From contig NZ_JAUTWS010000002.1 in assembly GCF_030657435.1 (NCBI RefSeq), forward strand, positions 62,001 through 126,000: 64,000 nucleotides of DNA. The letters run 5' to 3'. This document shows, piece after piece, positions 54,423 to 63,210 of this stretch. Origin of the DNA: Paracraurococcus lichenis. Its GTDB lineage: Bacteria; Pseudomonadota; Alphaproteobacteria; Acetobacterales; Acetobacteraceae. The notes under the pieces are model-generated. The model was not told the DNA's origin. It saw only the letters and a program-made list of their open reading frames with translations, and made no database searches. Positions within the stretch are counted from its first letter, which is position 1. Each line of letters begins with the position of its first letter. The translations under genes and the position numbers were made by a program.

Positions 54423-55397
54423 CTAGTCGCGCCAGGGCCGCCGATGCCAGAGCTGCCGGAGAGAAGCTTCCATCTCGCCGATCATGGCGGCGTAGGCCGG
54501 GCCGATCAGCGGCCGCAGCGGCATGCCGACTCGCTCCGCCTCGCGCAGGAAGGCGGGATCGGCGAGCGCGGCCGCGAAGGCGGCCTCGAAGCGGGCGCGG
54601 ATCGGGACCGGCAGCCCGGGCCCCGCGATGAACCCGCGCGAGGCGCCGGCGACCAGCTCGATCCCCTGCTCGCGGAAGGTCGGGATCTCGGGCGCGAGGC
54701 CGACCCGGGCCGGCGCCGCGGCGCCGAGCGCGCGCAGCCGCCCCTCCCGCAGCAGCGCGAGCTGCTCCGAGACATTGCCCACCAGCACGTCGAGGTTGCC
54801 GGTCAGCAGGGTCTGCAGCGCCGGCGCGCTGCCGGTGAAGGGGACATGCACCATGGGCGGCAGGCCGGCCTGCTCCTCGAAGCTCAGCATGGCGATGTGG
54901 TCGTCCCCGCCGATCCCCGTGCTTCCGTAGGAGAGGGTGCCCGGCCGCGCCCGCGCCGCCGCGGCCAGGTCGGCGAGCGTCCGCAGCGGCGAGGCGGCGA
55001 GCACGAAGAAGGCGTTCGGGTCGTCCACCACATTGGCGATCCAGGCGAATTCCGCGGTGCGGTAGCGGACCTGGCGCTCGATCGGCATGGCCGGCAGGGC
55101 GGGGCAGGAGATGGCGCCGAGGGTGTAGCCGTCCGGCGCGGCGGCGAAGACCGCCTCGATCCCGATCTGCGAGCCGGCGCCCGGCCGGTTCACCGTGACG
55201 AAGCGCGCCCCCGGGCCGAGCCGCGCGACGACATGCGGCATGACGAGGCGCGCCATGGTGTCGAGCCCACCGCCGGGCGGGACGGGGACGATGACCTCGA
55301 TCGGCCGGTCATTGGGCCAGCCCGCGCCCTGCCCGCGGCCGGTGGCGGGCATGGCAAGGGCAGCCAGCGCGACGAGGCCGGCGCGGCGGGGGACCAT
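54423..55397 (-). CDS. Bug/TctC-family periplasmic solute-binding protein
   Basis: A 324-residue receptor with a signal peptide (RRAGLVALAALAMPATGRGQ) and the family opening IEVIVPVPPGGGLDTMARLV; VPFTGSAPAL and FIAGPGLPVP are the usual later landmarks. It is the most upstream gene of a minus-strand set with the GntR regulator and gamma-glutamyltransferase, so its ligand may be a gamma-glutamyl or similar acidic compound. It ends at the border of the low-GC region. Confidence 0.9.
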   Translation of the reverse strand: MVPRRAGLVALAALAMPATGRGQGAGWPNDRPIEVIVPVPPGGGLDTMARLVMPHVVARLGPGARFVTVNRPGAGSQIGIEAVFAAAPDGYTLGAISCPALPAMPIERQVRYRTAEFAWIANVVDDPNAFFVLAASPLRTLADLAAAARARPGTLSYGSTGIGGDDHIAMLSFEEQAGLPPMVHVPFTGSAPALQTLLTGNLDVLVGNVSEQLALLREGRLRALGAAAPARVGLAPEIPTFREQGIELVAGASRGFIAGPGLPVPIRARFEAAFAAALADPAFLREAERVGMPLRPLIGPAYAAMIGEMEASLRQLWHRRPWRD

Positions 55398-55668
55398 GGC
55401 GCTCCTCCCAGAGCGTGTTGTTGCGGGGAGGGTGGGGCCAGGCGCGGCGCGGGTTCAAGCATATTGCGGCCCGGCAGCGCCCCCGGCCCGCGCCGGGCGG
55501 GGACGAAGTACCCGGCATGCCGGCGCCTGGGCGACTGGCCGCCAAGCAGCCGGCGCCGCGCCGACGCGGCCGCAAGCAGGCCGCGGCGGGTCGGCATGGA
55601 CCATCCCTGCTGTTGTTCGGCGGGAGGGTGCGGTAGGCCGTGCGGGACAGGCAAGGGACGGGACGGCG

Positions 55669-56124
55669 ATGGAAGACCTGGCAACGGTGGGGGCGGCCTT
55701 CGGGATCGAGGGCGACTGGGCGGCCTGGAAGCGCCACCGCGTGCGCTGGTCGGAATGCGACGCGCTGGGGCACATGAACAACGTCGCCTACCTGACGCTC
55801 TGCGAGGACCTGCGCGTGGGGCCGGGCTGGACCGCGCTCGGCGGCAGCTTCGCCGCCGGCGGCATCAGCCCGGTCGTCGCGCAGATCGAGGCGCGCTATC
55901 TCCGCTCCCTCGTCTTCGAGGAGGAGGCCCTGGTGACGCTGCGCTTCGCCTCGGTGAAGCGGACCTCCTTCGTGCACGACTATGCCGTCTGGAAGGGTGG
56001 CCTCTGCTTCTCCTGCCGCACGGTGCTGGTGGCGGTGCGGCAGGCGGACGGGGCGCGCGTGCCGCTGCCGGCCGATATCCGCGCCGCCATGCTGGCGGCC
56101 GGGGCGAGGGACGAGGCGGGGTGA
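55669..56124 (+). CDS. Acyl-CoA thioesterase (4-hydroxybenzoyl-CoA thioesterase-like hotdog fold)
   Basis: A 151-residue hotdog-fold protein. The active-site loop SECDALGHMNNVAYL with catalytic D31 is typical of 4HBT-family thioesterases such as YbgC/FadM, and the later VEARYLRSLVFEEE-like strand fits. The ATG at 55669 is preceded by GGGACGGGA. It is isolated and convergent with the HNH gene. The C-terminus is short and ends in a small duplicated GDEAG-type sequence. Confidence 0.82.
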   Translation: MEDLATVGAAFGIEGDWAAWKRHRVRWSECDALGHMNNVAYLTLCEDLRVGPGWTALGGSFAAGGISPVVAQIEARYLRSLVFEEEALVTLRFASVKRTSFVHDYAVWKGGLCFSCRTVLVAVRQADGARVPLPADIRAAMLAAGARDEAG

Positions 56125-56157
56125 AGGACGAGGCGGGGTGACGGGGCGCCCCGCCGG

Positions 56158-56724
56158 TCAGGTCTCGATCTCGCTGTCCCAGTAGAGGAAGTCGAGCCAG
56201 GTCTGGTGCAGGTCGGTGGTGGCCCAGTGCAGCCGGCGCGCCGCGCTGTCGAGCTCGTGCGGGCTTGGCTCGCGCGGCTCGCGCAGCAGCCGCATGCCCG
56301 CCTGCCGCGGCGTCAGGTTGCCCTTCTTCAGGTTGTCGGCGGGGCAGCAGGCGACGATGTTCGACCACTCGGACCGGCCGCCCTTGCTGCGCGGGATCAC
56401 GTGGTCGAAGGTCAGCTCCCGCGAGGGGAAGCGGTTGCCGCAGTACTGGCAGGTGAACTCGTCCCGCAGGAAGAGGTGGAAGCGCGTGAAGGTGGCGCGC
56501 TTCTTCCGATGGTAGCTCTTCAGCGCGACGACGGCGGGCACCTCGTAGGAGCGGGCGGCGGAGCGGACCACCACGTCCTCATAGGCCTTGAGCTGGATCA
56601 CGCGGTCCTGCATCACCGCGACGATCGCCTCCTGCCAGGTCCAGACCGAGAGGGGCGCCCAGCTCAGCGGCTGCATGTCCGCGTTGAGGACCAGGGTCCG
56701 CAGGTTCGAGGACACATGGGTCAT
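56158..56724 (-). CDS. HNH endonuclease family protein
   Basis: A 188-residue protein with a C-terminal HNH domain: zinc cysteines C92-x2-C95, the catalytic histidine H108 in TFDHVIPRSKGG, N122, and CCPADN (126-131). The N-terminal 80 residues (SSNLRTLVLNADMQPLSWAPLSVW) define a widespread bacterial HNH subfamily of unknown role, usually not part of restriction systems. There is no methyltransferase nearby. It stands alone with a 285-bp upstream gap. Confidence 0.85.
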   Translation of the reverse strand: MTHVSSNLRTLVLNADMQPLSWAPLSVWTWQEAIVAVMQDRVIQLKAYEDVVVRSAARSYEVPAVVALKSYHRKKRATFTRFHLFLRDEFTCQYCGNRFPSRELTFDHVIPRSKGGRSEWSNIVACCPADNLKKGNLTPRQAGMRLLREPREPSPHELDSAARRLHWATTDLHQTWLDFLYWDSEIET

Positions 56725-56882
56725 GCCGGGTCGCCTGCGGCGCGGCCGGGCCGGGACGACAAAGGGGAGGGGAACGGCGGGCGGGCTTCCGCGCTCGACA
56801 CGAGGGCCGGACAGGCCTGGACACCGGTGAAGCTACTGCCGTCGGGCAAGCACCGCTCCTATGCGGGGCGGGGCCAGCTAGT

Positions 56883-56914
56883 TCTGGGGCCTGTCACACT
56901 TACTGGGCCCCAGA
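56883..56914. repeat. Hairpin upstream of the HNH gene
   Basis: TCTGGGGCC (56883-56891) and GGCCCCAGA (56906-56914) form a perfect 9-bp stem with a 14-nt loop. It lies in the 285-bp gap between the HNH gene and the carboxylesterase gene, both on the minus strand, about 95 bp past the esterase stop. It may be the esterase terminator. Confidence 0.45.
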
Positions 56915-57009
56915 TACTGTGGCACCGCCGTGTTCCAGCATCTTCATGCCAGCCTGTGGACAACCGCGCAAGGCGTGGTACCCGAACCAGGCCGGCTTTC
57001 ATGGCTTCG

Positions 57010-57675
57010 TCATGCGTCCGGCCCCGTACCGAAGGCCGCCCGCAGGCTGCGCAGGCCGGCTGCCAGCCCCGCCTCGTCGATTCCATGCGCCAAGCCCGGC
57101 TGGTAGAGCGCCTGCACCGGCACCCCGGCCTCGCGCAGCGCCGATTCGGCCTGCCGGGTCGCCTGCACCGGCACGATGTCGTCCGCCTCGCCATGCACCA
57201 GCAGCACGGGCGGGCGGCCGGTGATCTCGGCCGTGAGCGAGTCGGGGGCGAGCAGCGCGCCGGAATAGCCGAGGATGGCGGCCGGCGGCTCGGCCCGTCG
57301 CAGCCCGGCATAGAGCGCCATCATGCAGCCCTGGGAGAAGCCGGCCAGCGCCAGGGCCGAGCCCGGCAGCCCCTCGCGCGCCAGTTCGGCCGTGAGGAAG
57401 GCCTCCAGCCCCTCCCGCGCCGCCCGGGCGCCCGCCGCCATGACGGCGGGGCGGCGGTCCTGCAGGCTGAACCATTGCCGGCCATAGGGGCCCATGTCGC
57501 AGGGCTCCGGCGCATCGGGCGCGACGAAGGCGGCATCCGGCAGGGCCTCGGCCCAGTGCGGCGCGAGTTCGATCAGGTCCGCGCCGTCGGCGCCGAGGCC
57601 GTGCAGCAGCACGACGATCTGCTTCACCGGGCCGCCCGATTTCGGGCCGAAGCGGGGTCCGTCGAGGGCTGCCAT
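57010..57675 (-). CDS. Phospholipase/carboxylesterase-type alpha/beta hydrolase
   Basis: A 221-residue cytosolic esterase of the acyl-protein thioesterase/YpfH group. The triad is S114 in GFSQGCMM, an aspartate in HGEADDIVP (165/166) and H197 in GLAHGID; the oxyanion motif is LLHGLGADG. The ATG at 57675 is preceded by GGAG; an ATG five codons upstream is possible. It diverges from gluQ with only 44 bp between the starts, so the two promoters must overlap. Confidence 0.85.
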   Translation of the reverse strand: MAALDGPRFGPKSGGPVKQIVVLLHGLGADGADLIELAPHWAEALPDAAFVAPDAPEPCDMGPYGRQWFSLQDRRPAVMAAGARAAREGLEAFLTAELAREGLPGSALALAGFSQGCMMALYAGLRRAEPPAAILGYSGALLAPDSLTAEITGRPPVLLVHGEADDIVPVQATRQAESALREAGVPVQALYQPGLAHGIDEAGLAAGLRSLRAAFGTGPDA

Positions 57676-57719
57676 CCCTGTTGCTCCCATGCCTGCCCAC
57701 CCGCTACGCGCATCGGGCG

Positions 57720-58637
57720 ATGCCAGCAACCGCACGCCTGCGTCACCTGTTTTCCGAGTCGCCGCCCGGCGCGGTGACCCGCTTCGCGCCCAGCCCGACA
57801 GGGCACCTGCATCTCGGCCATGCCCATTCCGCGCTCTTCGCGGCCTCGCTGGCCGAGGCGGCGGGCGGGCGCTTCCTGCTGCGGCTCGAGGATATCGACC
57901 GCAGCCGCTGCCGGCCGGAATTCGCCGCCGCCATCGAGGAGGACCTGGCCTGGCTCGGCCTTGCCTGGGACGGCCCGGTGCGGGCGCAGTCTGCGCATAT
58001 GCCGGCGTACCGCGCAGCGCTCGACCGGCTGGCGGGGCGGGGGCTGCTCTATCCCTGCTTCTGCACCCGCGCCGACATCCAGCGGGAAGTGGCCGCCGCC
58101 GGCCATGCCCCGCATCTGGCTCCCCGGGGCCCTGACGGCCCGCTCTATCCCGGCACCTGCCGGCGGCTTTCCCCGGCCGAGCGGGAGGACCGCATCGCTG
58201 CCGGGCAGCCCTATGCGCTGCGCCTCGACATGGCGGCGGCCCTGGCGGAGGCGCCGCCCGGCCTCAGCTTCCACGAACTCGGCGAGGGCCGCCTGCGCTG
58301 CGACCCCGGGCAGTTCGGCGACGCGGTGCTGGCGCGGAAGGACGTGCCCGCCAGCTACCACCTCTGCGTCACCCATGACGACGCGCTGCAGGGGGTGACG
58401 CTGGTCACGCGTGGCGAGGACCTCAGGCCCGCCACCCATCTGCACCGGCTGCTGCAGGCCCTGCTCGAATGGCCGGAGCCGGCCTATGCGCACCACCCCC
58501 TCATCCTCGGGCCCGACGGGAAGCGCCTCGCGAAGCGGGAGGGCGCGCCGGCGCTGCGCGCCCTCCGCGCCGCCGGCCAGGCGCCCGCCGCGGTGCGGGC
58601 GATGGCCGGCTGGCCGCCCGGTGTCAGGCCAGGATGA
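57720..58637 (+). CDS. gluQ: Glutamyl-Q tRNA(Asp) synthetase
   Basis: A 305-residue truncated glutamyl-tRNA synthetase paralogue that attaches glutamate to the queuosine of tRNA(Asp). It has the class I HIGH-type motif in SPTGHLHLGHAHSA, a KLAKR-like second motif (KRLAKREG) and the zinc ligands C113, C115, Y143 and C147. It lacks the anticodon-binding domain, as expected. The last 14 bp overlap the 3' end of the RTX gene on the other strand. Confidence 0.92.
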   Translation: MPATARLRHLFSESPPGAVTRFAPSPTGHLHLGHAHSALFAASLAEAAGGRFLLRLEDIDRSRCRPEFAAAIEEDLAWLGLAWDGPVRAQSAHMPAYRAALDRLAGRGLLYPCFCTRADIQREVAAAGHAPHLAPRGPDGPLYPGTCRRLSPAEREDRIAAGQPYALRLDMAAALAEAPPGLSFHELGEGRLRCDPGQFGDAVLARKDVPASYHLCVTHDDALQGVTLVTRGEDLRPATHLHRLLQALLEWPEPAYAHHPLILGPDGKRLAKREGAPALRALRAAGQAPAAVRAMAGWPPGVRPG

Positions 58638-59535
58638 CGTCGCAGGCCTGCAGGTGATGCACGCCCACCAGCTCGATCTCCTGCGTCGGGCCTTCCGGCA
58701 CCGAGGGCGGCGTCCCCGGCGGCGGCGAGCCGAAGGGGGCGACGATCTGCACGATGGTGTTGCCGTCCTCGATCTCGTACCGCACCTGCAGCGCGCCTGT
58801 CGCCGTGAAGGGATCGGTGCCGAGGAAGACCGCCGGCGGCTGCCCCTCCGGCGGCGGGAAGAAGTTCAGGTAGTGCGTGAGGTCGATGACGTCCTGCCGG
58901 TCCTGGAAGTCGAGGATCACGTCGCGGTTGCCCGGGCCGACGCCGGTATCCGGCGTGATCGGGTCGCTGGCGAAGGGCTCCAACTGCCGGCCGAAGAGGA
59001 AGACGTCATGGCCGGGCCCGCCGGCCAGCACATCCACGCCGGTGCCGCCGATCAGCGTATCGTCGCCCGCGCCGCCGAGCAGCGTATCCGCGCCCCCGCC
59101 GCCGCGCAGCAGGTCGTCGCCCGGGCCGCCGTCCAGGAGATCCGGGCCGTCGGCCCGGATGATCCCGGCATTGCCGGAGGGGCTGACGCCGGCCGCGCCA
59201 TAGCCGATCAGCGTGTCGTTGCCCGGTCCGCCGAGGACGGTATCCGCGCCGAAGCCGGCATGGACGGAGTCGTCCCCCGCGCCGGCGATGATCAGGTTGT
59301 TGCCGGGCGTGCCGCCGAACTGCGCGGGGTAGGGGCCGAAGACGTCCTGGCCGAGCGGCCCGCCGGGCAGCGGGATGTTGTCGCCGGCGATGGTATCGTT
59401 CTGCGGTCCGCCGAAGATGACATCGTTGCCGGGCCGGCCGACGAGGAAATCCGCGCCGCCATGCCCCAGGATGAGGTCGCTCCCGTCCGTGCCGACCAGC
59501 GTATCGGCCGCGGCGGTTCCCGGGATGAATGCCAT
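58624..59535 (-). CDS. RTX-type calcium-binding repeat protein
   Basis: A 303-residue protein with many glycine/aspartate nonapeptides of the GGxGxDxLx type from residue 5 to about 185 (GADFLVGRPGNDVIFGG, GGPGDDLLRGGGGADTLLGG), which bind calcium and fold into parallel beta-rolls. A C-terminal region of about 110 residues resembles the M10-serralysin tail (RDVILDFQDRQDVIDLTHY) and may carry the type I secretion signal. No protease or enzyme domain is present. GGGAGG precedes the ATG. No type I secretion genes are in the window. Confidence 0.85.
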   Translation of the reverse strand: MAFIPGTAAADTLVGTDGSDLILGHGGADFLVGRPGNDVIFGGPQNDTIAGDNIPLPGGPLGQDVFGPYPAQFGGTPGNNLIIAGAGDDSVHAGFGADTVLGGPGNDTLIGYGAAGVSPSGNAGIIRADGPDLLDGGPGDDLLRGGGGADTLLGGAGDDTLIGGTGVDVLAGGPGHDVFLFGRQLEPFASDPITPDTGVGPGNRDVILDFQDRQDVIDLTHYLNFFPPPEGQPPAVFLGTDPFTATGALQVRYEIEDGNTIVQIVAPFGSPPPGTPPSVPEGPTQEIELVGVHHLQACDVILA

Positions 59536-59698
59536 GGTCCGTTCCTCCCGCGGGAGGCGTCCTGCCCTCCCGCGCCGGCGGAAGGCCGGCGGCGGGGCGG
59601 TGTTGCAGGCGCCCGCCGCAACCCTCCGCGACGCGCTGCCGCTGCGCCGGGCAGGCCGCATTGCCCCGGGCCGGGTCGCGGCGCATATCGGCTGCCGC

Positions 59699-60892
59699 AT
59701 GACCGATACCGCTGCCCGCCCGCTGATCCGCCTGGTGCCCGGCCATGACCGGCGGGTGAAGGGCGGCCACCCCTGGGCCTTCTCCAACGAGATCGCCATG
59801 ACCGCCGCGGCCAGGGCGCTGCCGCCCGGCGGCGCCGTCCGGCTGGAAGGCGACGACGGCTGGCGGCACGGCACCTGGAGCTTCAACCCGCACAGCCTGA
59901 TCGCCGCCCGGCTGCTCGATCGGGACCCGGGCGCGGCCCTCGACCTCGCCTGGGCCAGGCAGCGGCTCGGCGCCGCCCTGGCGCTGCGGGAGAAGCTCTA
60001 TGCCACGCCCTTCTACCGGCTGGTCCATGCCGAGGCGGATGGGCTGCCCGGCCTCGTCATCGACCGCTACGGCGATGCGCTGGCGCTGCAGGCCAATACC
60101 GCCGGGATGGAGGTGCTGACGCCGGTGCTGGTCGAGGCGCTGCGGGACCTCGTCGCCCCCCGCCTCGTCGTCGGCCGCAACGATGCCGCCGTCCGCCGGC
60201 TGGAGGGGCTGGAGGAGCAGGTCGCGCCGCTGCTGGGCGAGGGCGGCACGGCGCAGGTCGAGGAGGGCGGCCTGCGCTTCGCCGTGGACCTCCTCGGCGG
60301 GCAGAAGACCGGCTGGTTCTACGACCAGCGGGAGAACCGCGACCGCGTCGCCCGCCTCGCGCCCGGCGCGACGGTGCTGGATGCCTTCTGCCATACCGGC
60401 GGCTTCGGCCTGCGCTGCGCCGCCGCCGGCGCGGCGCGCGTCACGCTGCTGGACCGCAGCGCGCATGCCCTCGACCTCGCCATGGAGACGGCCCGTGCCA
60501 ACGGCCTCGCGGATCGCGTCGAGGCGCAGCGCGGCGAGGCGCTGGAGACACTCGAGCGCATGGGCGCGGCCGGCACGCGCTTCGACATCGTCGTCGCCGA
60601 CCCGCCGGCCTTCGCCAAGTCGCGCAAGGACCAGCCGCAGGCGCTGCGCGGCTATGGCAAGCTGGCGCGGCTGGTGGCGCCGCTGGTGGCGAAGGGCGGC
60701 TTCCTCTTCATCGCCTCCTGCAGCCACCATGTCTCGCCCGGCGACTTCGCCGATGCGGTGATCTGGGGCCTCGGCCGGGCGCGCCGCGATGCGAAGCTGC
60801 TCTTCCAGGGCGGCGCCGGGCCGGACCACCCGGTGCACCCACAACTGCCCGAGAGCGCCTATCTGAAGGCGATGCTCTTCCAACTGGCATGA
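59699..60892 (+). CDS. Class I SAM-dependent rRNA methyltransferase (RlmI/RlmK type)
   Basis: A 397-residue methyltransferase with an N-terminal PUA domain (VPGHDRRVKGGHPWAFSNEI), a linker domain and a Rossmann fold with VLDAFCHTGGFGLRCAAAGA and the VADPPAFAKSRKD catalytic motif, as in 23S rRNA m5C methyltransferases. The ATG at 59699 gives the family N-terminus; the frame is open upstream, antisense to the RTX gene. Its stop overlaps the next start (ATGA). Confidence 0.9.
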   Translation: MTDTAARPLIRLVPGHDRRVKGGHPWAFSNEIAMTAAARALPPGGAVRLEGDDGWRHGTWSFNPHSLIAARLLDRDPGAALDLAWARQRLGAALALREKLYATPFYRLVHAEADGLPGLVIDRYGDALALQANTAGMEVLTPVLVEALRDLVAPRLVVGRNDAAVRRLEGLEEQVAPLLGEGGTAQVEEGGLRFAVDLLGGQKTGWFYDQRENRDRVARLAPGATVLDAFCHTGGFGLRCAAAGAARVTLLDRSAHALDLAMETARANGLADRVEAQRGEALETLERMGAAGTRFDIVVADPPAFAKSRKDQPQALRGYGKLARLVAPLVAKGGFLFIASCSHHVSPGDFADAVIWGLGRARRDAKLLFQGGAGPDHPVHPQLPESAYLKAMLFQLA

Positions 60893-61281
60893 GCGTGCGG
60901 CTGCACCGCGCCTATCGCCGCAGCCGCTACGAGGCCGCGGGCGCCGTCGCCCGCATCGGCGGGCGGAGCCCGGCGGTGGACGCGCTGCTGCGCCGCCTCG
61001 GTGCGCGGGCGGGCGGCTTCGTGACGGCCTGGAACCCGGCCAGCCGCCGGATGCCGCCGGGCTGGAACCGCCGCATGCTGCCGCGCCTCCGCGCCGCGGC
61101 GCGCCGCCTGCCCATGGCGGAGGGCTGGGGCGGCGACGGGCCTTGGCGGGAGTGGCACCTGCTGCTCGGCGGCGATCCGCGCCGGGTCGCGGTGCTCGCC
61201 CGCCGCTTCCGCCAGGCCGCCATCGTCACGGTCCGTCGCGGCGCGCCGGCGCGGCTGGTCCTGCTCCGCCCCGCGCCATAG
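60889..61281 (+). CDS. DUF3293 domain-containing protein
   Basis: A 130-residue basic protein. The segment GGFVTAWNPASRRMPPGWNRRML and the preceding YRRSRYE match the DUF3293 pattern (a conserved aromatic strand then TAWNPxS). Its function is unknown. It is translationally coupled to the rRNA methyltransferase by an ATGA overlap, a hint that it works with ribosome or RNA metabolism. Confidence 0.75.
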   Translation: MSVRLHRAYRRSRYEAAGAVARIGGRSPAVDALLRRLGARAGGFVTAWNPASRRMPPGWNRRMLPRLRAAARRLPMAEGWGGDGPWREWHLLLGGDPRRVAVLARRFRQAAIVTVRRGAPARLVLLRPAP

Positions 61282-61312
61282 GCTGCCCCCAACCGATACC
61301 GGGAGGAACGCC

Positions 61313-62398
61313 ATGCCCAGGCTCGACCGCGTCGAGACCGGCCTCTACCGCATCCCGCTGCCGGAGGTGCTGACCGACAGCACCCATGGCGCCATGACGG
61401 GCTTCGAGCTGGTCACCTGCCGCGTCACGGACGCCGAGGGCGCGGAGGGCGTCGGCTATACCTATACGGTCGGGCGGAACGGCGGCGCCGTCGCCTCGAC
61501 GCTGGCCGAGGTCGCGGAGCTTGCCGCCGGGCAGGATGCCGACCGGATCGAGGCGCTGTGGAAGCATCTCTGGTGGGCGCTGCACTATGGCGGCCGCGGC
61601 GGGCCGACCGTACTCGCGCTCTCGGCCTTCGACATCGCGCTCTGGGACCTCAAGGCGAAGCGTGCCGGCCTCGCGCTGTGGCGGCTGCTCGGCGGACACG
61701 ACCCGCGCGTGCCCTGCTATGCCGGCGGCATCGACCTCGACCTCTCGGCGGCCGAGCTGATCGCGCAGACCGACGGCAACCTGTCGCGCGGCTTCCGCGC
61801 CATCAAGATGAAGGTCGGGCGTCCCAGGCTGTCGGAGGACGTGGAGAAGCTCGCCGCCATGCGGGCGCATCTGGGCGAGGGCTTCCCGCTGATGGTGGAT
61901 GCCAATATGCGCTGGACGGCGGATGCCGCCATCCGCGCCGCCCGCGCCTTCGCGCCCTACGATCCGACCTGGCTGGAGGAGCCGACCCCGCCCGAGGACG
62001 TCGCGGGCCATGCCCGGGTGCTGCGGGAGGGCGGCGTGCCGGTGGCCTCGGGCGAGAATCTCCGCTCCCTCTGGGACTTCCAGGCGCTGATCGCCGCGGG
62101 CGGCGTCAGCTATCCGGAGCCGGACGTGACGAATTGCGGCGGCGTCACCGCCTTCATGAAGGTCGCGCACCTGGCCGAGGCCTTCCATCTGCCGGTCACC
62201 AGCCATGGCGCGCATGACGTGACGGTGCAGTTGCTCGCTGCCTGCCCGAACGCCTCCTACCTCGAGGCGCATGGCTTCGGCCTCGACCGCTACATCGCCG
62301 AGCCGCTGCGGATCAAGGAGGGGCTGGCCGTGGCGCCGGACCGGCCGGGGCACGGGATCGCCTTCGACTGGGCGGGGCTCGCGGCGCTGCGGGGGTGA
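61313..62398 (+). CDS. Mandelate racemase/muconate lactonizing enzyme family protein
   Basis: A 361-residue enolase-superfamily enzyme. The catalytic lysines K165 and K167 (KMKVG), the magnesium ligands D196 (DAN), E222 (EEP) and E248 (GEN), and H298 (SHGAHD) are all in place, as in mandelate racemase-subgroup acid-sugar dehydratases and racemases. A GGGAGGAA site precedes the ATG. There is no transport or sugar-acid pathway gene next to it, so the substrate is undetermined. Confidence 0.9.
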   Translation: MPRLDRVETGLYRIPLPEVLTDSTHGAMTGFELVTCRVTDAEGAEGVGYTYTVGRNGGAVASTLAEVAELAAGQDADRIEALWKHLWWALHYGGRGGPTVLALSAFDIALWDLKAKRAGLALWRLLGGHDPRVPCYAGGIDLDLSAAELIAQTDGNLSRGFRAIKMKVGRPRLSEDVEKLAAMRAHLGEGFPLMVDANMRWTADAAIRAARAFAPYDPTWLEEPTPPEDVAGHARVLREGGVPVASGENLRSLWDFQALIAAGGVSYPEPDVTNCGGVTAFMKVAHLAEAFHLPVTSHGAHDVTVQLLAACPNASYLEAHGFGLDRYIAEPLRIKEGLAVAPDRPGHGIAFDWAGLAALRG

Positions 62399-62721
62399 GC
62401 GGGCGGGTGTCGAGGTGCTGGTGCGGCCTTCGGCCCCGGGACCATGGCGCCCGACCCGGCGCGGGGCGGCCCGCGGCGCTTCGGCACCCGTGTCATCGGC
62501 AATGGCCGCCACGACCGGCCGGCGGGGCAGGGCCGGCGACCGGACGCAGCCGGCTTCGATGCCGGGCGCGCCGGAGAACCGAGCCGCGGGGCCGGGCTAA
62601 GCAAACCCCTCGGGGTTTGCGCTGCAACAAAACCCTAAGCAGGCTTTCGCTTCGCAGGGTTGGGCCGAACGAAGTGTGGCCCAACCCGCGAAAGTCTGCT
62701 TAGGCGCGCATCGGGCTCGGC
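62399..62721. other. 323-bp intergenic region holding a repeat element
   Basis: The right-hand third is the 107-bp structured repeat (62597-62703). The rest is GC-rich with no credible gene or promoter that I can point to. The next gene starts 19 bp beyond the element, so the element lies in or next to its leader. Confidence 0.5.
62597..62703 (-). repeat. 107-bp structured repeat element, copy 2 (inverted)
   Basis: Read on the minus strand it starts CTAAGCA and ends TGCTTAG and aligns without gaps to 53169-53275, with 91 of 107 positions identical. Several differences are compensatory: here GGGTTGGGCC pairs perfectly with GGCCCAACCC, where copy 1 has one mismatch, and CTAAGCA/TGCTTAG replaces CTGAGCA/TGCTCAG. 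This suggests the folded form is conserved. Confidence 0.85.
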
Positions 62722-63210
62722 ATGATCCTCTTCCTCTACGGCACGCTGCTGCATCCCGCGGTGCTCGAGGCGCAGGCCGGGCAGCGCGGCCTCGGCCGGC
62801 GGCTGCGGCCGGCGCGGCTCGATGGCTGGGCGCGTGTCGGGCTCCGCGGGACGCCCTATCCGACCCTGGTGACGCGGCCGGGCGCGGCGACGGAGGGCGC
62901 GGTGCTGCGCGTCGGACCGGCCGCGCTTGCCCGCCTCGCCGCCTATGAGGGGGCCTTCTACCGGCTGCTGCCGGTGCGGGTCGCCACGGCGCGCGGCCCG
63001 GTGCGGGCGCGGTCCTGGGTGGCGCAGCGCTGGCGCGCAAGCGGGCGGGCATGGTCGCCTGGACCGGCGCCGAGGGGCCGGCGAGACCCGTCCGGCATGC
63101 CCGCCGGCGGGTGGCCGGCGGCGGTCCATCCTGCGGGAAGCGATCTCCTCGGGCCGGCGCGACCCTCGGCCGCGTATTCCCCTGGCCTGGGCGGCCGCCC
63201 GGCACCGTGA
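62722..63210 (+). CDS. Gamma-glutamylcyclotransferase-like (AIG2 family) protein
   Basis: A 162-residue product. The first 100 residues are family-like: FLYGTLLHPAVL at the N-terminus, RLDGWARVGLRGTPYPTLV, and the catalytic-glutamate stretch LAAYEGAFYRLLPV (E76). The C-terminal 60 residues are Pro/Arg/Gly-rich and do not look like the family, so the true C-terminus may be altered by a frameshift or is simply divergent. Its stop overlaps the next start as GTGA. Confidence 0.7.
   Translation: MILFLYGTLLHPAVLEAQAGQRGLGRRLRPARLDGWARVGLRGTPYPTLVTRPGAATEGAVLRVGPAALARLAAYEGAFYRLLPVRVATARGPVRARSWVAQRWRASGRAWSPGPAPRGRRDPSGMPAGGWPAAVHPAGSDLLGPARPSAAYSPGLGGRPAP

Noticed and set aside
54157..54426. 89-codon plus-strand open frame in the low-GC region
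   Set aside because: No ribosome-binding site, no domain pattern and amino-acid use unlike neighbouring genes; more likely a regulatory spacer.
56158..56724. Restriction-modification or anti-phage system around the HNH gene
   Set aside because: No methyltransferase, helicase or other defence gene lies nearby, and this HNH subfamily is usually found alone.
56955..56963. TGTGGACAA resembling a DnaA box
   Set aside because: A single site one base from the consensus, with no cluster, AT-rich unwinding region or replication genes nearby.
62722..63210. Calling the cyclotransferase-like gene a pseudogene
   Set aside because: The catalytic region is intact and the stop overlaps the next start, so the evidence for a frameshift is too weak.
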